Assembly (NCBI GenBank): GCA_905216195.1
Contig: CAJMSX010000013.1
Span: 1 to 64,000, forward strand
Length of the DNA stretch: 64,000 nucleotides
From: an uncultured bacterium
GTDB lineage: Bacteria > Bacteroidota > Bacteroidia > Bacteroidales > Marinifilaceae
Direction: 5' to 3'
Shown: piece after piece, positions 34,501 through 41,731 of the stretch
How positions within the stretch are numbered: position 1 is the stretch's first letter
Layout of the letters: each line of letters starts with the position of its first letter
Made by a program: the position numbers and the translations under genes
The notes under the pieces: generated by a model
Told to the model about the DNA's origin: nothing
Seen by the model: the letters and a program-made list of their open reading frames with translations, nothing else
The model's database searches: none

Positions 34501-34635
34501 ACTTACACCCGGCAAGGTCTCGCCTTTGGCATCTTTGACTGTACCGGTCAATACTCTTTGTTGTGCAAAAGCCTGTATGGAAAAAAGCATACACAAAACC
34601 AAGAGTAATTTTCTCATTGTATTTCCGTACTTCAT
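31594..34635 (-). CDS. SusC/RagA-family TonB-linked outer-membrane transporter (second system)
   Basis: A 1013-residue transporter: signal peptide ending near FAQQ (about 25), regulatory-like N-terminal domain (VLTGTVKDAKGETLPGVSI), SusC motif EVVVIGYGTVKKND, plug with IRIRGAGSLHASNDPLIVIDGVP and AIYGSRASNGVIIITTKKG, and a barrel ending SLRLNINF. A nearer ATG (residue 7, MRKLLL) could be the true start. It heads the operon susC-susD-susE-susF followed by the SusG-like amylase. Upstream lies a 967-bp gap shared with the divergent LacI gene. Confidence 0.96.
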   Translation of the reverse strand: MKYGNTMRKLLLVLCMLFSIQAFAQQRVLTGTVKDAKGETLPGVSIMVKGTTNGTATDIDGNFSIKVANGDVLEFTFIGYKTLTVKIEGQKVLNVILEEDVTQLGEVVVIGYGTVKKNDMTGSVVAIKADELNRGAVTSPQEMLQGKVPGVQILTGDGGPGSGSTIRIRGAGSLHASNDPLIVIDGVPVANDAAPGMANALSTVNPNDIESFTVLKDASATAIYGSRASNGVIIITTKKGKGNKLNLSYSGSFSVVTNSQTVPVMGAKEYREFIDQIYPAGTPKGETVRGLMGEANTDWQDLIFRNALTHDHNLSAYGNYKDKLPYRVSVGYTNEDGTLETSNFERGTMDISVSPKLLNDHLTVNLNAKGVYIKNRYADGGAVNAAAFFNPTQPAYWYKEDGSIDYTTTNGYWNWLSGGSGPDAQPNTLAAVSPLSLLYDYKNTNTVHRFIGNAQIDYKIHGFEDLRANLNLGMDITSTDGKKGPRVGSMQAHKDTENPGIGQYEKYTNFRRNHLLEFYLNYNKEIGAHHIDVMAGYSWQHFYSSDHSVNYFNITNEQKGDDYNYPFNRTEHYLLSFFGRINYSLFGKYLLTFTLRDDASSRFSKDNRWGLFPSVAVAWNLAQEDFIQNLQFISTAKVRFGWGKTGQQEINSGDYPYLARYVLSTNQYGQYNMGDGGYVYNLTPQAYDPNIKWETTETYNLGIDLGFFNNRITGSVDLYKRKTSDLLNTVAVPMGSNFSNKVLTNIGNMENKGIEITMNFIPVQTPDWNLSIGLNGTFQKIKFTKLTASDDPNYYEGVNGITMGTGGYLQRHMVGYAPYTFYCYQQAYDHEGKPIQNALVDRDKDGVITSADRYMTNKHPNPDFFYGVNLKLSYKNWDFGFNGHGAVGNWMFNDFHSSNSTANLDFQSNSLSNYATYVKETGFREANRTEQWYSDMFLENASFFRLDDVNLGYTFRNIAGRDGFNIRIAGGVQNVFVITDYSGMDPEATGIAGIDNNIWPRPRTYSLRLNINF

Positions 34636-35167
34636 AATTTTAATTGGTTTTTACATGAATTGTTGTGGCTTAGAGAATCGGATTTTTCGTTAACTGGATG
34701 TGAACCTCCTTTTTTATATTTAAATTTTTCAGATGACTCTTTTTTAATCGTACTGTTTTTTCTTTGCCGGTCCTTCTTTTTTGCTTCCTAAAAAAATGAA
34801 CGTTAAAATTGGTCGTTTTGATTTCGCATTCCACACAAATTATTGTATTTCAAAGTATTAACCAACAATCTTTATATAGAATCAGAGAAACCATTTCCCG
34901 AATTTGCCGGCTTTTCATCAAAAAAGAAAAACCGACCGTCATCCAGAATCTTCTTTTTAAGAGGTAAATCTCTGATTATTCATCGATAAGCTGATTGGTG
35001 TAAGAATAACAGGCTACCTGTAATTTTGTTAGAATATCAGAAGGTTTAAAAAAATGAAAAGATGGGGTAAGAGACTCACTTCCCCGCAAAAGAGCCTATA
35101 AATACCTAAATATAAACGATATAAAAATACATAAAGACTATTTTTATATCTTTATGAATAAAAATAC

Positions 35168-35248
35168 AAACGTTGGCGTTTAAATGTTAAAAATTCAATC
35201 GTTTGCGAAAACGGTTTCGGACGTTTTTTTAAGAAAAAACAAACGTTT
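35168..35248. promoter_or_regulatory. cluster of three AAACG/CGTTT palindromes, probable LacI-family operators
   Basis: AAACG-TTGG-CGTTT (35168-35181), CGTTT-GCGA-AAACG (35200-35213) and AAACGTTT (35241-35248) lie within 81 bases, 355 bases before the second LacI start. Palindromes with a central CG are the usual LacI/GalR operator. AAACGTTT recurs at the promoter of the transporter operon (37068-37075). Confidence 0.55.
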
Positions 35249-35550
35249 CCAGCCTAAACTCTATGAAATCATCTATTTTTGAGTTGTTAATTAACCTAAA
35301 GAAAGTTTGAGCGGGTTTTAAAATAAACTTAAACCAATCTGATTCACGCATTAAAAAAGGTCCGGAATAAAGGCTTATACTCCAAATTTTAACGTTCCTT
35401 TTTTTTGGCAATAACCGGGTAGTTTTCTAAAAATTTAAAAGGTATAATCAAAGGTAGATTCAGCCGGATTTCGGAGGTTTCCGAAAATGGAAAGTGTGGG
35501 AAGAATCAGGAAGGATCAGTTAAAACATAATTTGTAAAAATGTACAATTC

Positions 35551-35581
35551 TTTGTAATCTGGAAAGATTTTTATAAATTTG
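35551..35581 (+). promoter_or_regulatory. promoter of the second LacI gene
   Basis: TTTG at 35551-35554 and TAAATTTG at 35574-35581 with a 19-base spacer match the Bacteroidetes consensus exactly. The predicted leader to the ATG at 35603 is only about 15 bases, which supports that start. Confidence 0.75.
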
Positions 35582-35602
35582 AACTTTCCATAAGGGGCGA
35601 AT

Positions 35603-36616
35603 ATGGCTACTCAGATTACGATAAAAGATATTGCAAAGATATTGGGCATTTCCGTATCGACTGTATCCCGGGCGTTGAAAGATCATCCGGATATCAGTGT
35701 AGAGACCAAGCGGGAGGTGCAGGCTTTGGCAAAAAAACTGAATTATTCCCCCAATATCATTGCGTTGAGTTTACGGAATAAGAAGACTTTTTTAATCGGG
35801 GTGATTATTCCCGAAATCATCCATCATTTTTTTTCCTGTGTCATCAGCGGAGTAGAACAGATCGCCAATCAAAACGGCTATAATGTAGTGATTTTCCAAA
35901 GTAATGAAGCATACGAACGGGAAGTGTCCATTTGTCAGACGATATTGAATTCACGAATAGACGGCGTACTGGTTTCCATGGCTAAAACGAGCGTCAACGG
36001 GGGACATTTCAGGGAATTGCAGCAAGCCGGTATTCCGATTGTTTTTTTCGACCGGATATGCGGGGATATCGATACCGACCGGGTGATTGTAGATGATTTC
36101 AACGGGGCCTATGCTGCCGTTCAACATTTGATTTCCGTCGGTTGTAAACGAATTGCTCATCTTTCCGCTCCCCAAACGATGCAAATTGCTCAGAAGAGGC
36201 AGATGGGGTATATTCAGGCCCTGAAGGATGCCCGGATTCCGATCCGGGAAGACTTGATTATTCAATGTGACAATCAAGCCGATGCCATGATCGTGGGTGA
36301 GCAATTGATGCAGAAAGCGGAAAAGCCCGACGGTATTTTCGCTGTCAACGACCTGACAGCTGCAGGGGCTATGTATGCCATTAAACACTTGGGTTATAAG
36401 GTACCGGAGGATGTGGCCATCTGTGGTTTTACGGACGGTCTGGTCTCTACGCTTACCGATCCCACACTCACCACTGTAGAGCAACACGGGGATAAAATGG
36501 GACAGATGGCTACAGAATTGTTGTTAAGGCGCATTCAGTCGGAAGACGAAACTATTCCTACGGTCACCCGGGTGGTTAAAACCAATCTCATCGTCCGGGG
36601 TTCCACCCGCCGTTGA
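35603..36616 (+). CDS. LacI-family transcriptional regulator (second)
   Basis: A 337-residue regulator with helix-turn-helix IKDIAKILGISVSTVSRALK (about 7-26) and a sugar-binding core containing VSMAKTSVNGG, FFDRICGDIDTDRVIVDDF, GIFAVNDLTAAGA and CGFTDG, so the usual effector-contact Asp residues are intact. It is about half identical by eye to the first LacI at 19628. Placed between the divergent second susC and the transporter/phosphorylase operon, with palindromes on both sides, it is the likely maltose- or maltodextrin-responsive regulator of those genes. No SusR-type regulator was found in the window. Confidence 0.95.
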   Translation: MATQITIKDIAKILGISVSTVSRALKDHPDISVETKREVQALAKKLNYSPNIIALSLRNKKTFLIGVIIPEIIHHFFSCVISGVEQIANQNGYNVVIFQSNEAYEREVSICQTILNSRIDGVLVSMAKTSVNGGHFRELQQAGIPIVFFDRICGDIDTDRVIVDDFNGAYAAVQHLISVGCKRIAHLSAPQTMQIAQKRQMGYIQALKDARIPIREDLIIQCDNQADAMIVGEQLMQKAEKPDGIFAVNDLTAAGAMYAIKHLGYKVPEDVAICGFTDGLVSTLTDPTLTTVEQHGDKMGQMATELLLRRIQSEDETIPTVTRVVKTNLIVRGSTRR

Positions 36617-37229
36617 TGGGTATACGCCCGTTGGGGGGGACTCTTTTTTACTTACCTCCGATGGAGTTGTGGATTTATTGGTGGATTACTTTTTGGGCTG
36701 ATGCTTGACTCGTTTTTTCGTAATGTGTCTTCCGGTAAAATGCCGGTATTTCTTCCTTTTAGCCGAAGGGAATCCGGACAGCGTCGGCGCTCCCGGCAGC
36801 CTTGGTTTACATTTCGGACTTCAGACGTAAAGACGCTCTTCCCGCAAATCCCCGCTCATTTCCCGAAAAAGGGTTCTTGCAGTTGGCAATATGCTCGCCC
36901 GGTGAGAGAAAGGAAATGCGGAAAAACAGGCTGGGAAAGTTGTCGATTATTTGAAATCAATCTAAATTAAGGAAGATTATGTTTTTTTTCGGACTATTTT
37001 CCGCAACCGTTTGAAATGCCGGAAGAGCAAGCTTTCAAGCACTAAGGCAAGGGCTTGACGCAGTTTTAAACGTTTGCGCAAAAGAGGAATAATTGTACCT
37101 TTGAACCGGCTTAGAATTTTCGATTTCTTTTCAACTGCTGCGGAAAACCTCCGTATAAGAGGGTGTACCACCCGTGATGTCCTAAACGGATTTTATGAAT
37201 GTTTCCGAAAGGAAGATAATAATTGGATT
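36617..37229. other. 613-bp intergenic stretch before the transporter operon
   Basis: No convincing gene. The first 440 bases show only short frames without family features and no clear terminator. The last part holds the operator-promoter at 37068-37103 and a leader of about 120 bases. A longer reading frame for the transporter opens at 37074, but that would put the start inside the -33 box, so the ATG at 37230 is preferred. Confidence 0.6.
37068..37103 (+). promoter_or_regulatory. promoter of the transporter/phosphorylase operon with overlapping operator palindromes
   Basis: TTTG at 37073-37076 and TACCTTTG at 37096-37103 with a 19-base spacer match the consensus. Two palindromes overlap the -33 box: AAACGTTT (37068-37075) and TTTGCGCAAA (37073-37082). 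A LacI-type protein bound here would block RNA polymerase. AAACGTTT is also found before the second LacI gene. Confidence 0.7.
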
Positions 37230-38579
37230 ATGGCAGAAAATAAAATTTTAACGTGTAAGCCCCGCTTAGGTTTTTGGACCTTATGGAACATCAGTTTCGG
37301 TTTTTTCGGGGTACAGATCGCTTATGCCCTCCAGAGTGCCAATGTGAGCCGTATTTTTGCAACTCTGGGTGCCGATCCTCATACGCTGAGCTATTTTTGG
37401 ATACTGCCCCCTCTGGCGGGAATTATCGTACAGCCGATTGTGGGTTCCCTGAGCGACCGTACCTGGACTCGTTTCGGGCGGCGTATTCCTTATTTGTTCG
37501 TCGGTTCGCTGATTGCGGTGGTTGTGATGTGTCTGATGCCGAATGCAGGTAGTTTCACCCATTACATGAACGCCATGTTATTCGGTTTAATTTCACTGAT
37601 GTTATTGGATACTTCCATCAATATGGCCATGCAGCCTTTTAAGATGCTGGTGGGGGATATGGTGAATGAGGAACAGAAAGGGCTGGCTTATTCGATTCAG
37701 AGTTTTCTGTGCAATGCGGGAAGCCTGGTCGGCTATTTGTTCCCTTTTCTTTTTGCTTTGTGGGGGATACAGAATACGGCAGCTCCGGGAATTGTGCCCG
37801 ATACGGTGATATATTCGTTTTATATCGGGGCGGTGATCCTCATTCTTTGTGTGATTTATACTACCGTAAAAGTAAAGGAAATGCCTCCCCGGGAATTCGA
37901 GAAATTTCATGGGATTACTGCTGAAGAAAAAAAGGAAAAGAGCGACTTTATCTCCTTGTTGCTGCATGCACCCAAGGTATTTTGGACCGTCGGACTGGTG
38001 CAGTTTTTTTCCTGGGCGGCTTTTATGTATATGTGGACTTATACCAACGGAGCGATAGCTCAGAATGTTTGGGGTACGGCCGATACGGCCTCGGCCGGGT
38101 ATCAGGAAGCCGGTAACTGGGTAGGCGTGCTGTTTGCGGTCCAGGCCATCGGTTCTGTTTGCTGGGCCGTTATACTGCCGCTGTTTCGTTCGCGGAAATG
38201 GGGATATTCTCTGAGTTTGGTATTGGGTGGGATCGGGTTTATATCCACTTTTTTTATTCACAACCAGTATCAGTTGTTCGTTTCGTATGCGCTGATCGGG
38301 TTTGCCTGGGCAGCTATGCTGGCGATGCCGTTTACGATTCTGACCAATTCGGTTTCCGGAAAAAATATGGGAGCGTATCTGGGCTTGTTTAATGGAACGA
38401 TTTGCGTTCCTCAGATTGTGGCGGCTTTGGTAGGTGGTTCCCTGTTGCGTTTAATCGGCGGCCAACAGTCCGGAATGTTGGTATTGGCCGGTATTTTTCT
38501 GATTATCGGTGCCGCTTGTGTCTTTGTCATTAAAGAAACGTATTCCCATTCTACCGGAGGATGCGGAGAGAAGTTATGA
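37230..38579 (+). CDS. MFS/GPH-like sugar transporter, probable maltose or maltodextrin carrier
   Basis: About 449 residues from ATG 37230 with some twelve membrane helices. The loop after helix 2 reads GSLSDRTWTRFGRRIPY, the signature of the SLC45/GPH-like branch of sugar carriers; the start MAENKILTCKPRLGFWTLWNI is typical of Bacteroidetes members found in sus loci. It should bring maltose or short maltodextrins from periplasm to cytoplasm, probably with a cation. It heads an operon with PgmB, GH65 and GH13 genes, which says the imported sugar is used by phosphorolysis. The upstream part of the frame (37074-37229) overlaps the promoter and is excluded. Confidence 0.9.
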   Translation: MAENKILTCKPRLGFWTLWNISFGFFGVQIAYALQSANVSRIFATLGADPHTLSYFWILPPLAGIIVQPIVGSLSDRTWTRFGRRIPYLFVGSLIAVVVMCLMPNAGSFTHYMNAMLFGLISLMLLDTSINMAMQPFKMLVGDMVNEEQKGLAYSIQSFLCNAGSLVGYLFPFLFALWGIQNTAAPGIVPDTVIYSFYIGAVILILCVIYTTVKVKEMPPREFEKFHGITAEEKKEKSDFISLLLHAPKVFWTVGLVQFFSWAAFMYMWTYTNGAIAQNVWGTADTASAGYQEAGNWVGVLFAVQAIGSVCWAVILPLFRSRKWGYSLSLVLGGIGFISTFFIHNQYQLFVSYALIGFAWAAMLAMPFTILTNSVSGKNMGAYLGLFNGTICVPQIVAALVGGSLLRLIGGQQSGMLVLAGIFLIIGAACVFVIKETYSHSTGGCGEKL

Positions 38580-38602
38580 TTTTAATCTGAAAATAAATGC
38601 AT

Positions 38603-39256
38603 ATGATCAAAGGAGGTCTGTTTGATTTGGACGGGGTAATTGTCGATACGGCAAAATATCATTACCTGGCCTGGAAAAAGATAGCCGATGAACTGGGATT
38701 TGTCTTTACCGAAAAAGATAATGAACGGTTGAAAGGAGTTAGCCGGATGGCTTCGCTGGATATATTACTCGGCATCGGGGGAATAAAACTGGATGAAGAA
38801 GAAAAACGGAAACTGGCCGAACGGAAAAATAAGATTTATCTGGAATATATCGTAAAAATGACACCGGAAGAGGTGTTGCCCGGTGTGCGGAGATTTTTGG
38901 GGGATTTGCGGGAAGCCGGCATAAAAATCGCTTTAGGATCGGCCAGCAAAAATGCCCGGACTATTTTACAGCAGGTCGGCATCGAAAATTTGTTCGATGC
39001 GATTGCCGACGGGACAAATGTCACGAAAGCGAAACCGGATCCGGAAGTTTTTTTGAAAGGAGCGGAGTTATTGGCTCTTCAGCCGGTAGAATGTATGGTA
39101 TTCGAAGATGCCGTGGCAGGAGTGGAAGCGGCCCACCGGGCGGGAATGAAGTGTATAGGTGTAGGCGATCCCTTGGTTCTGTCCGATGCAGACTTTCACA
39201 TACCGGGGTTTGCCGACGTCGACGAAGTGATGCGTTTGGTCCGTTCTTCGGACTAA
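38603..39256 (+). CDS. pgmB: beta-phosphoglucomutase
   Basis: A HAD-superfamily protein of 217 residues (ATG 38603; an ATG two codons earlier at 38597 is possible). Motif 1 FDLDGVIVDTA has nucleophile Asp8 and acid/base Asp10; the cap holds KGVSRMASLDILL; later motifs are LGSASKN and AKPDPEVFLKGAE with EDAVAGVEAA. PgmB turns beta-glucose 1-phosphate into glucose 6-phosphate. Beta-glucose 1-phosphate is the product of inverting GH65 phosphorylases, and such a gene follows directly, so the pair forms a maltose phosphorolysis route. It lies 23 bases after the transporter gene. Confidence 0.94.
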   Translation: MIKGGLFDLDGVIVDTAKYHYLAWKKIADELGFVFTEKDNERLKGVSRMASLDILLGIGGIKLDEEEKRKLAERKNKIYLEYIVKMTPEEVLPGVRRFLGDLREAGIKIALGSASKNARTILQQVGIENLFDAIADGTNVTKAKPDPEVFLKGAELLALQPVECMVFEDAVAGVEAAHRAGMKCIGVGDPLVLSDADFHIPGFADVDEVMRLVRSSD

Positions 39257-39349
39257 GGCGAACGAAGGAGCCGGCCATCGGGTTTCCGGTTCATCCGGTA
39301 AGAAGAATTACACAGAGGGTATTAGATTATAGATTTTAAATTCCATAGT

Positions 39350-41656
39350 ATGAATAAATATTTGAAAGCAGACGAATGGTGTATTATTGAAGAAGGATTC
39401 GATCCTAAAAATCACCGTTCTTCAGAAAGTATTTTCAGCCTGGGTAACGGCAGAATGGGACAACGGGCTAATTTCGAGGAGAAGTATTCCGGAAGTACGT
39501 TACAGGGAACTTATATCGGAGGGGTATATTATACCGATAAAACCCGGGTAGGCTGGTGGAAAAACGGTTATCCGGAATATTTTGCCAAAGTTTTGAATGC
39601 CCCTTATTGGAACGGCATATACGTAGAGATTAACGGAGAACAACTGGATTTAGCCCACTGTCAGGTCGGACATTTCAGGCGGGTATTGAATATGAAAGAA
39701 GGTTTTCTGGAACGTTCTTTTGTGGCGACCTTGGGGAATGGTAACCAGGTGGAGGTGAGGGCCCGCCGTTTTATCAGTATGGCCAACAAAGAGATCGCTG
39801 CGATCCGCTATGCCATCACTCCCTTGAATTTCAACGGAGATATCGTTTTCACTTCCTTTATCGACGGAGATGTGAAAAACCAGGACGCTAATTACGATGA
39901 AAAGTTCTGGGACATTATTGAAACGGATTCTCAGGGAGGGGAAGCTTATTTGCGGTCGCAGACGAAAAAGACCAATTTCCAGGTAGGAATAGGAATCAAA
40001 TACCAAATTACGATAGGTGGAAAAAATTACGAGACTTCGGATGACGACACCATCGTAGATTTGAAATACGTAGCGAATAAAGTCTCGGTGTTTGCTGAAA
40101 AAGGAAAACAAATTTGTTTTTATAAATATGCAGCCATTTTGAGTTCGATGAACCATGGGGCAGAGGATTTGTTACCCAATGCGAAAATTCTGGTGAATGA
40201 CGCCTGTGCCAAGGGATTCGATATTTTATTTCAGGAACACGGTCTGGTATGGAAAAGCATCTGGGAACATTCCGACATCGTCATCGAGGGGGATGTAGAA
40301 GCTCAGCAGGGTATTCGTTTTAACATCTTTCAGTTGAAACAGACCTATACAGGAGACGATGCCCGTCTGAACATCGGTCCCAAGGGATTTACCGGCGAGA
40401 AGTACGGCGGAAGCACCTATTGGGATACCGAAGCTTATTGTGTTCCTTTTTATTTGGCTACGGCGGATTCCACCGTTACCCGCAATCTTTTGCTGTACCG
40501 GTATAAGCAATTGGACAAAGCTATCGAAAACGGGGAAAAACTCGGCTTTACGGGCGGTGCTGCTCTCTATCCGATGGTAACCATGAATGGAGAGGAATGC
40601 CACAACGAATGGGAGATTACTTTTGAGGAGATTCATCGGAACGGAGCGATTGCGTATGCGATTTACCGGTATATTCAATATACGGGAGACGAGCGGTATC
40701 TGGAAGAATACGGTTTGGAAGTACTGACCGGAATCGCTCGTTTCTGGGCTCAGCGGGCCAATTTTTCCGGGGAAAAGAAAAAATACGTCATCCTGGGAGT
40801 CACCGGTCCCAATGAGTATGAAAACAACGTGAACAATAACTGGTATACCAATAAGATCGCCACCTGGTGTATGAAATATGCGATCGAGTGTCTGGAAAAA
40901 GTCAAATCCCGGAATTTACCGCGTTTCAAAGAGCTGATCGGTAAAATGAAATTGAATTATTCGGTGGAAACGGAAAAATGGCAGGAAATCATCGATCTTA
41001 TGTTTTTTCCGGAAGAAAAGGAACTGGGAATCTTTTTACAGCAGGACGGTTATATGGATAAGGTGCAGATGCTGGCCAGCGAACTCGACCCTGCTGTGCG
41101 TCCGATCAACCAGCACTGGTCCTGGGACCGTATCTTGAGAAGTTGTTTTATTAAACAAGCGGATGTGCTGCAGGGGATTTATTTTTTCGAACCGGAGTAC
41201 GAGCTGGATTGCATCAAACGGAATTTTGATTTTTACGAATCCCGTACGGTACATGAATCTTCTTTATCTCCCTGTGTACATTCGATTTTGGCCGCGAAAA
41301 TCGGAGATATAGCCAAAGCTTATAGTTTGTATTTGCGTACGGCCCGTCTGGATCTGGACGATTACAACAAAGAGGCTCACGAAGGCTTGCATATCACTTC
41401 CATGGCGGGAACCTGGATGTCTGTAGTGGAAGGCTTCGGAGGGATGCGGATCCGGGAGGGTTTGCTGGCTTTCCATCCGGCGATTCCGGAAAGTTGGAAA
41501 TCTTTTTCGTTCAAGGTTATGTTCCGCGGAAATATTTTAAATGTAACCGTGCAACATTGCCGCACGATTATTTTTAATGAAGAAGGAGAAGATATCACTG
41601 TTTTAGTGAATGACCGGAAGTATACGGTAGTTAAAAATTCCAAACTGGAAATATAA
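39350..41656 (+). CDS. GH65 maltose phosphorylase
   Basis: A 768-residue GH65 enzyme, the usual length. The general acid is Glu489 in GVTGPNEYENN; YWDTEAY (357-363) and the C-terminal HESSLSPCVHS are family marks. The loop HNEWEITFE (418-426) after NGEEC is the form tied to maltose specificity, unlike those of trehalose or kojibiose phosphorylases. It splits maltose with phosphate into glucose and beta-glucose 1-phosphate, which PgmB uses next. The protein has no signal peptide, so it acts in the cytoplasm. Gene order transporter-pgmB-GH65 supports this. Energy-saving phosphorolysis here takes a role given to alpha-glucosidases in the classic B. thetaiotaomicron sus system. Confidence 0.93.
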   Translation: MNKYLKADEWCIIEEGFDPKNHRSSESIFSLGNGRMGQRANFEEKYSGSTLQGTYIGGVYYTDKTRVGWWKNGYPEYFAKVLNAPYWNGIYVEINGEQLDLAHCQVGHFRRVLNMKEGFLERSFVATLGNGNQVEVRARRFISMANKEIAAIRYAITPLNFNGDIVFTSFIDGDVKNQDANYDEKFWDIIETDSQGGEAYLRSQTKKTNFQVGIGIKYQITIGGKNYETSDDDTIVDLKYVANKVSVFAEKGKQICFYKYAAILSSMNHGAEDLLPNAKILVNDACAKGFDILFQEHGLVWKSIWEHSDIVIEGDVEAQQGIRFNIFQLKQTYTGDDARLNIGPKGFTGEKYGGSTYWDTEAYCVPFYLATADSTVTRNLLLYRYKQLDKAIENGEKLGFTGGAALYPMVTMNGEECHNEWEITFEEIHRNGAIAYAIYRYIQYTGDERYLEEYGLEVLTGIARFWAQRANFSGEKKKYVILGVTGPNEYENNVNNNWYTNKIATWCMKYAIECLEKVKSRNLPRFKELIGKMKLNYSVETEKWQEIIDLMFFPEEKELGIFLQQDGYMDKVQMLASELDPAVRPINQHWSWDRILRSCFIKQADVLQGIYFFEPEYELDCIKRNFDFYESRTVHESSLSPCVHSILAAKIGDIAKAYSLYLRTARLDLDDYNKEAHEGLHITSMAGTWMSVVEGFGGMRIREGLLAFHPAIPESWKSFSFKVMFRGNILNVTVQHCRTIIFNEEGEDITVLVNDRKYTVVKNSKLEI

Positions 41657-41731
41657 AAAGGAACTGTCGTTTCCCGGAGAGGGAAGCGGTGGGAAGAAAG
41701 TATGGTATATAAAACTTTTAATTTTGTAGGT

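Larger units (their letters stand above)
34636..35602. other. 967-bp A/T-rich intergenic control region
   Basis: No supportable gene lies here; short frames have no family features. The part next to susC should be its leader, but no strict TAnnTTTG element faces susC within 300 bases. A cluster of AAACG/CGTTT palindromes occupies 35168-35248 and the LacI promoter lies at 35551-35581. A minus-strand TACCTTTG at 35449-35456 is the only exact -7 match facing susC that I saw, about 810 bases from its start and without a good -33 element. Confidence 0.6.

Noticed and set aside
35229..35411. Open frame of 60 codons on the minus strand between susC and LacI
   Set aside because: No recognisable family, located in the A/T-rich control region over operator-like palindromes; not supported.
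36701..36970. Open frame of 89 codons in the gap before the transporter operon
   Set aside because: Rich in Arg, Ser and Pro with no domain, no upstream promoter and no support from neighbours; probably chance.
37074..37229. N-terminal extension of the transporter reading frame
   Set aside because: It begins inside the -33 box of the predicted promoter, and a normal transporter N terminus starts at 37230.
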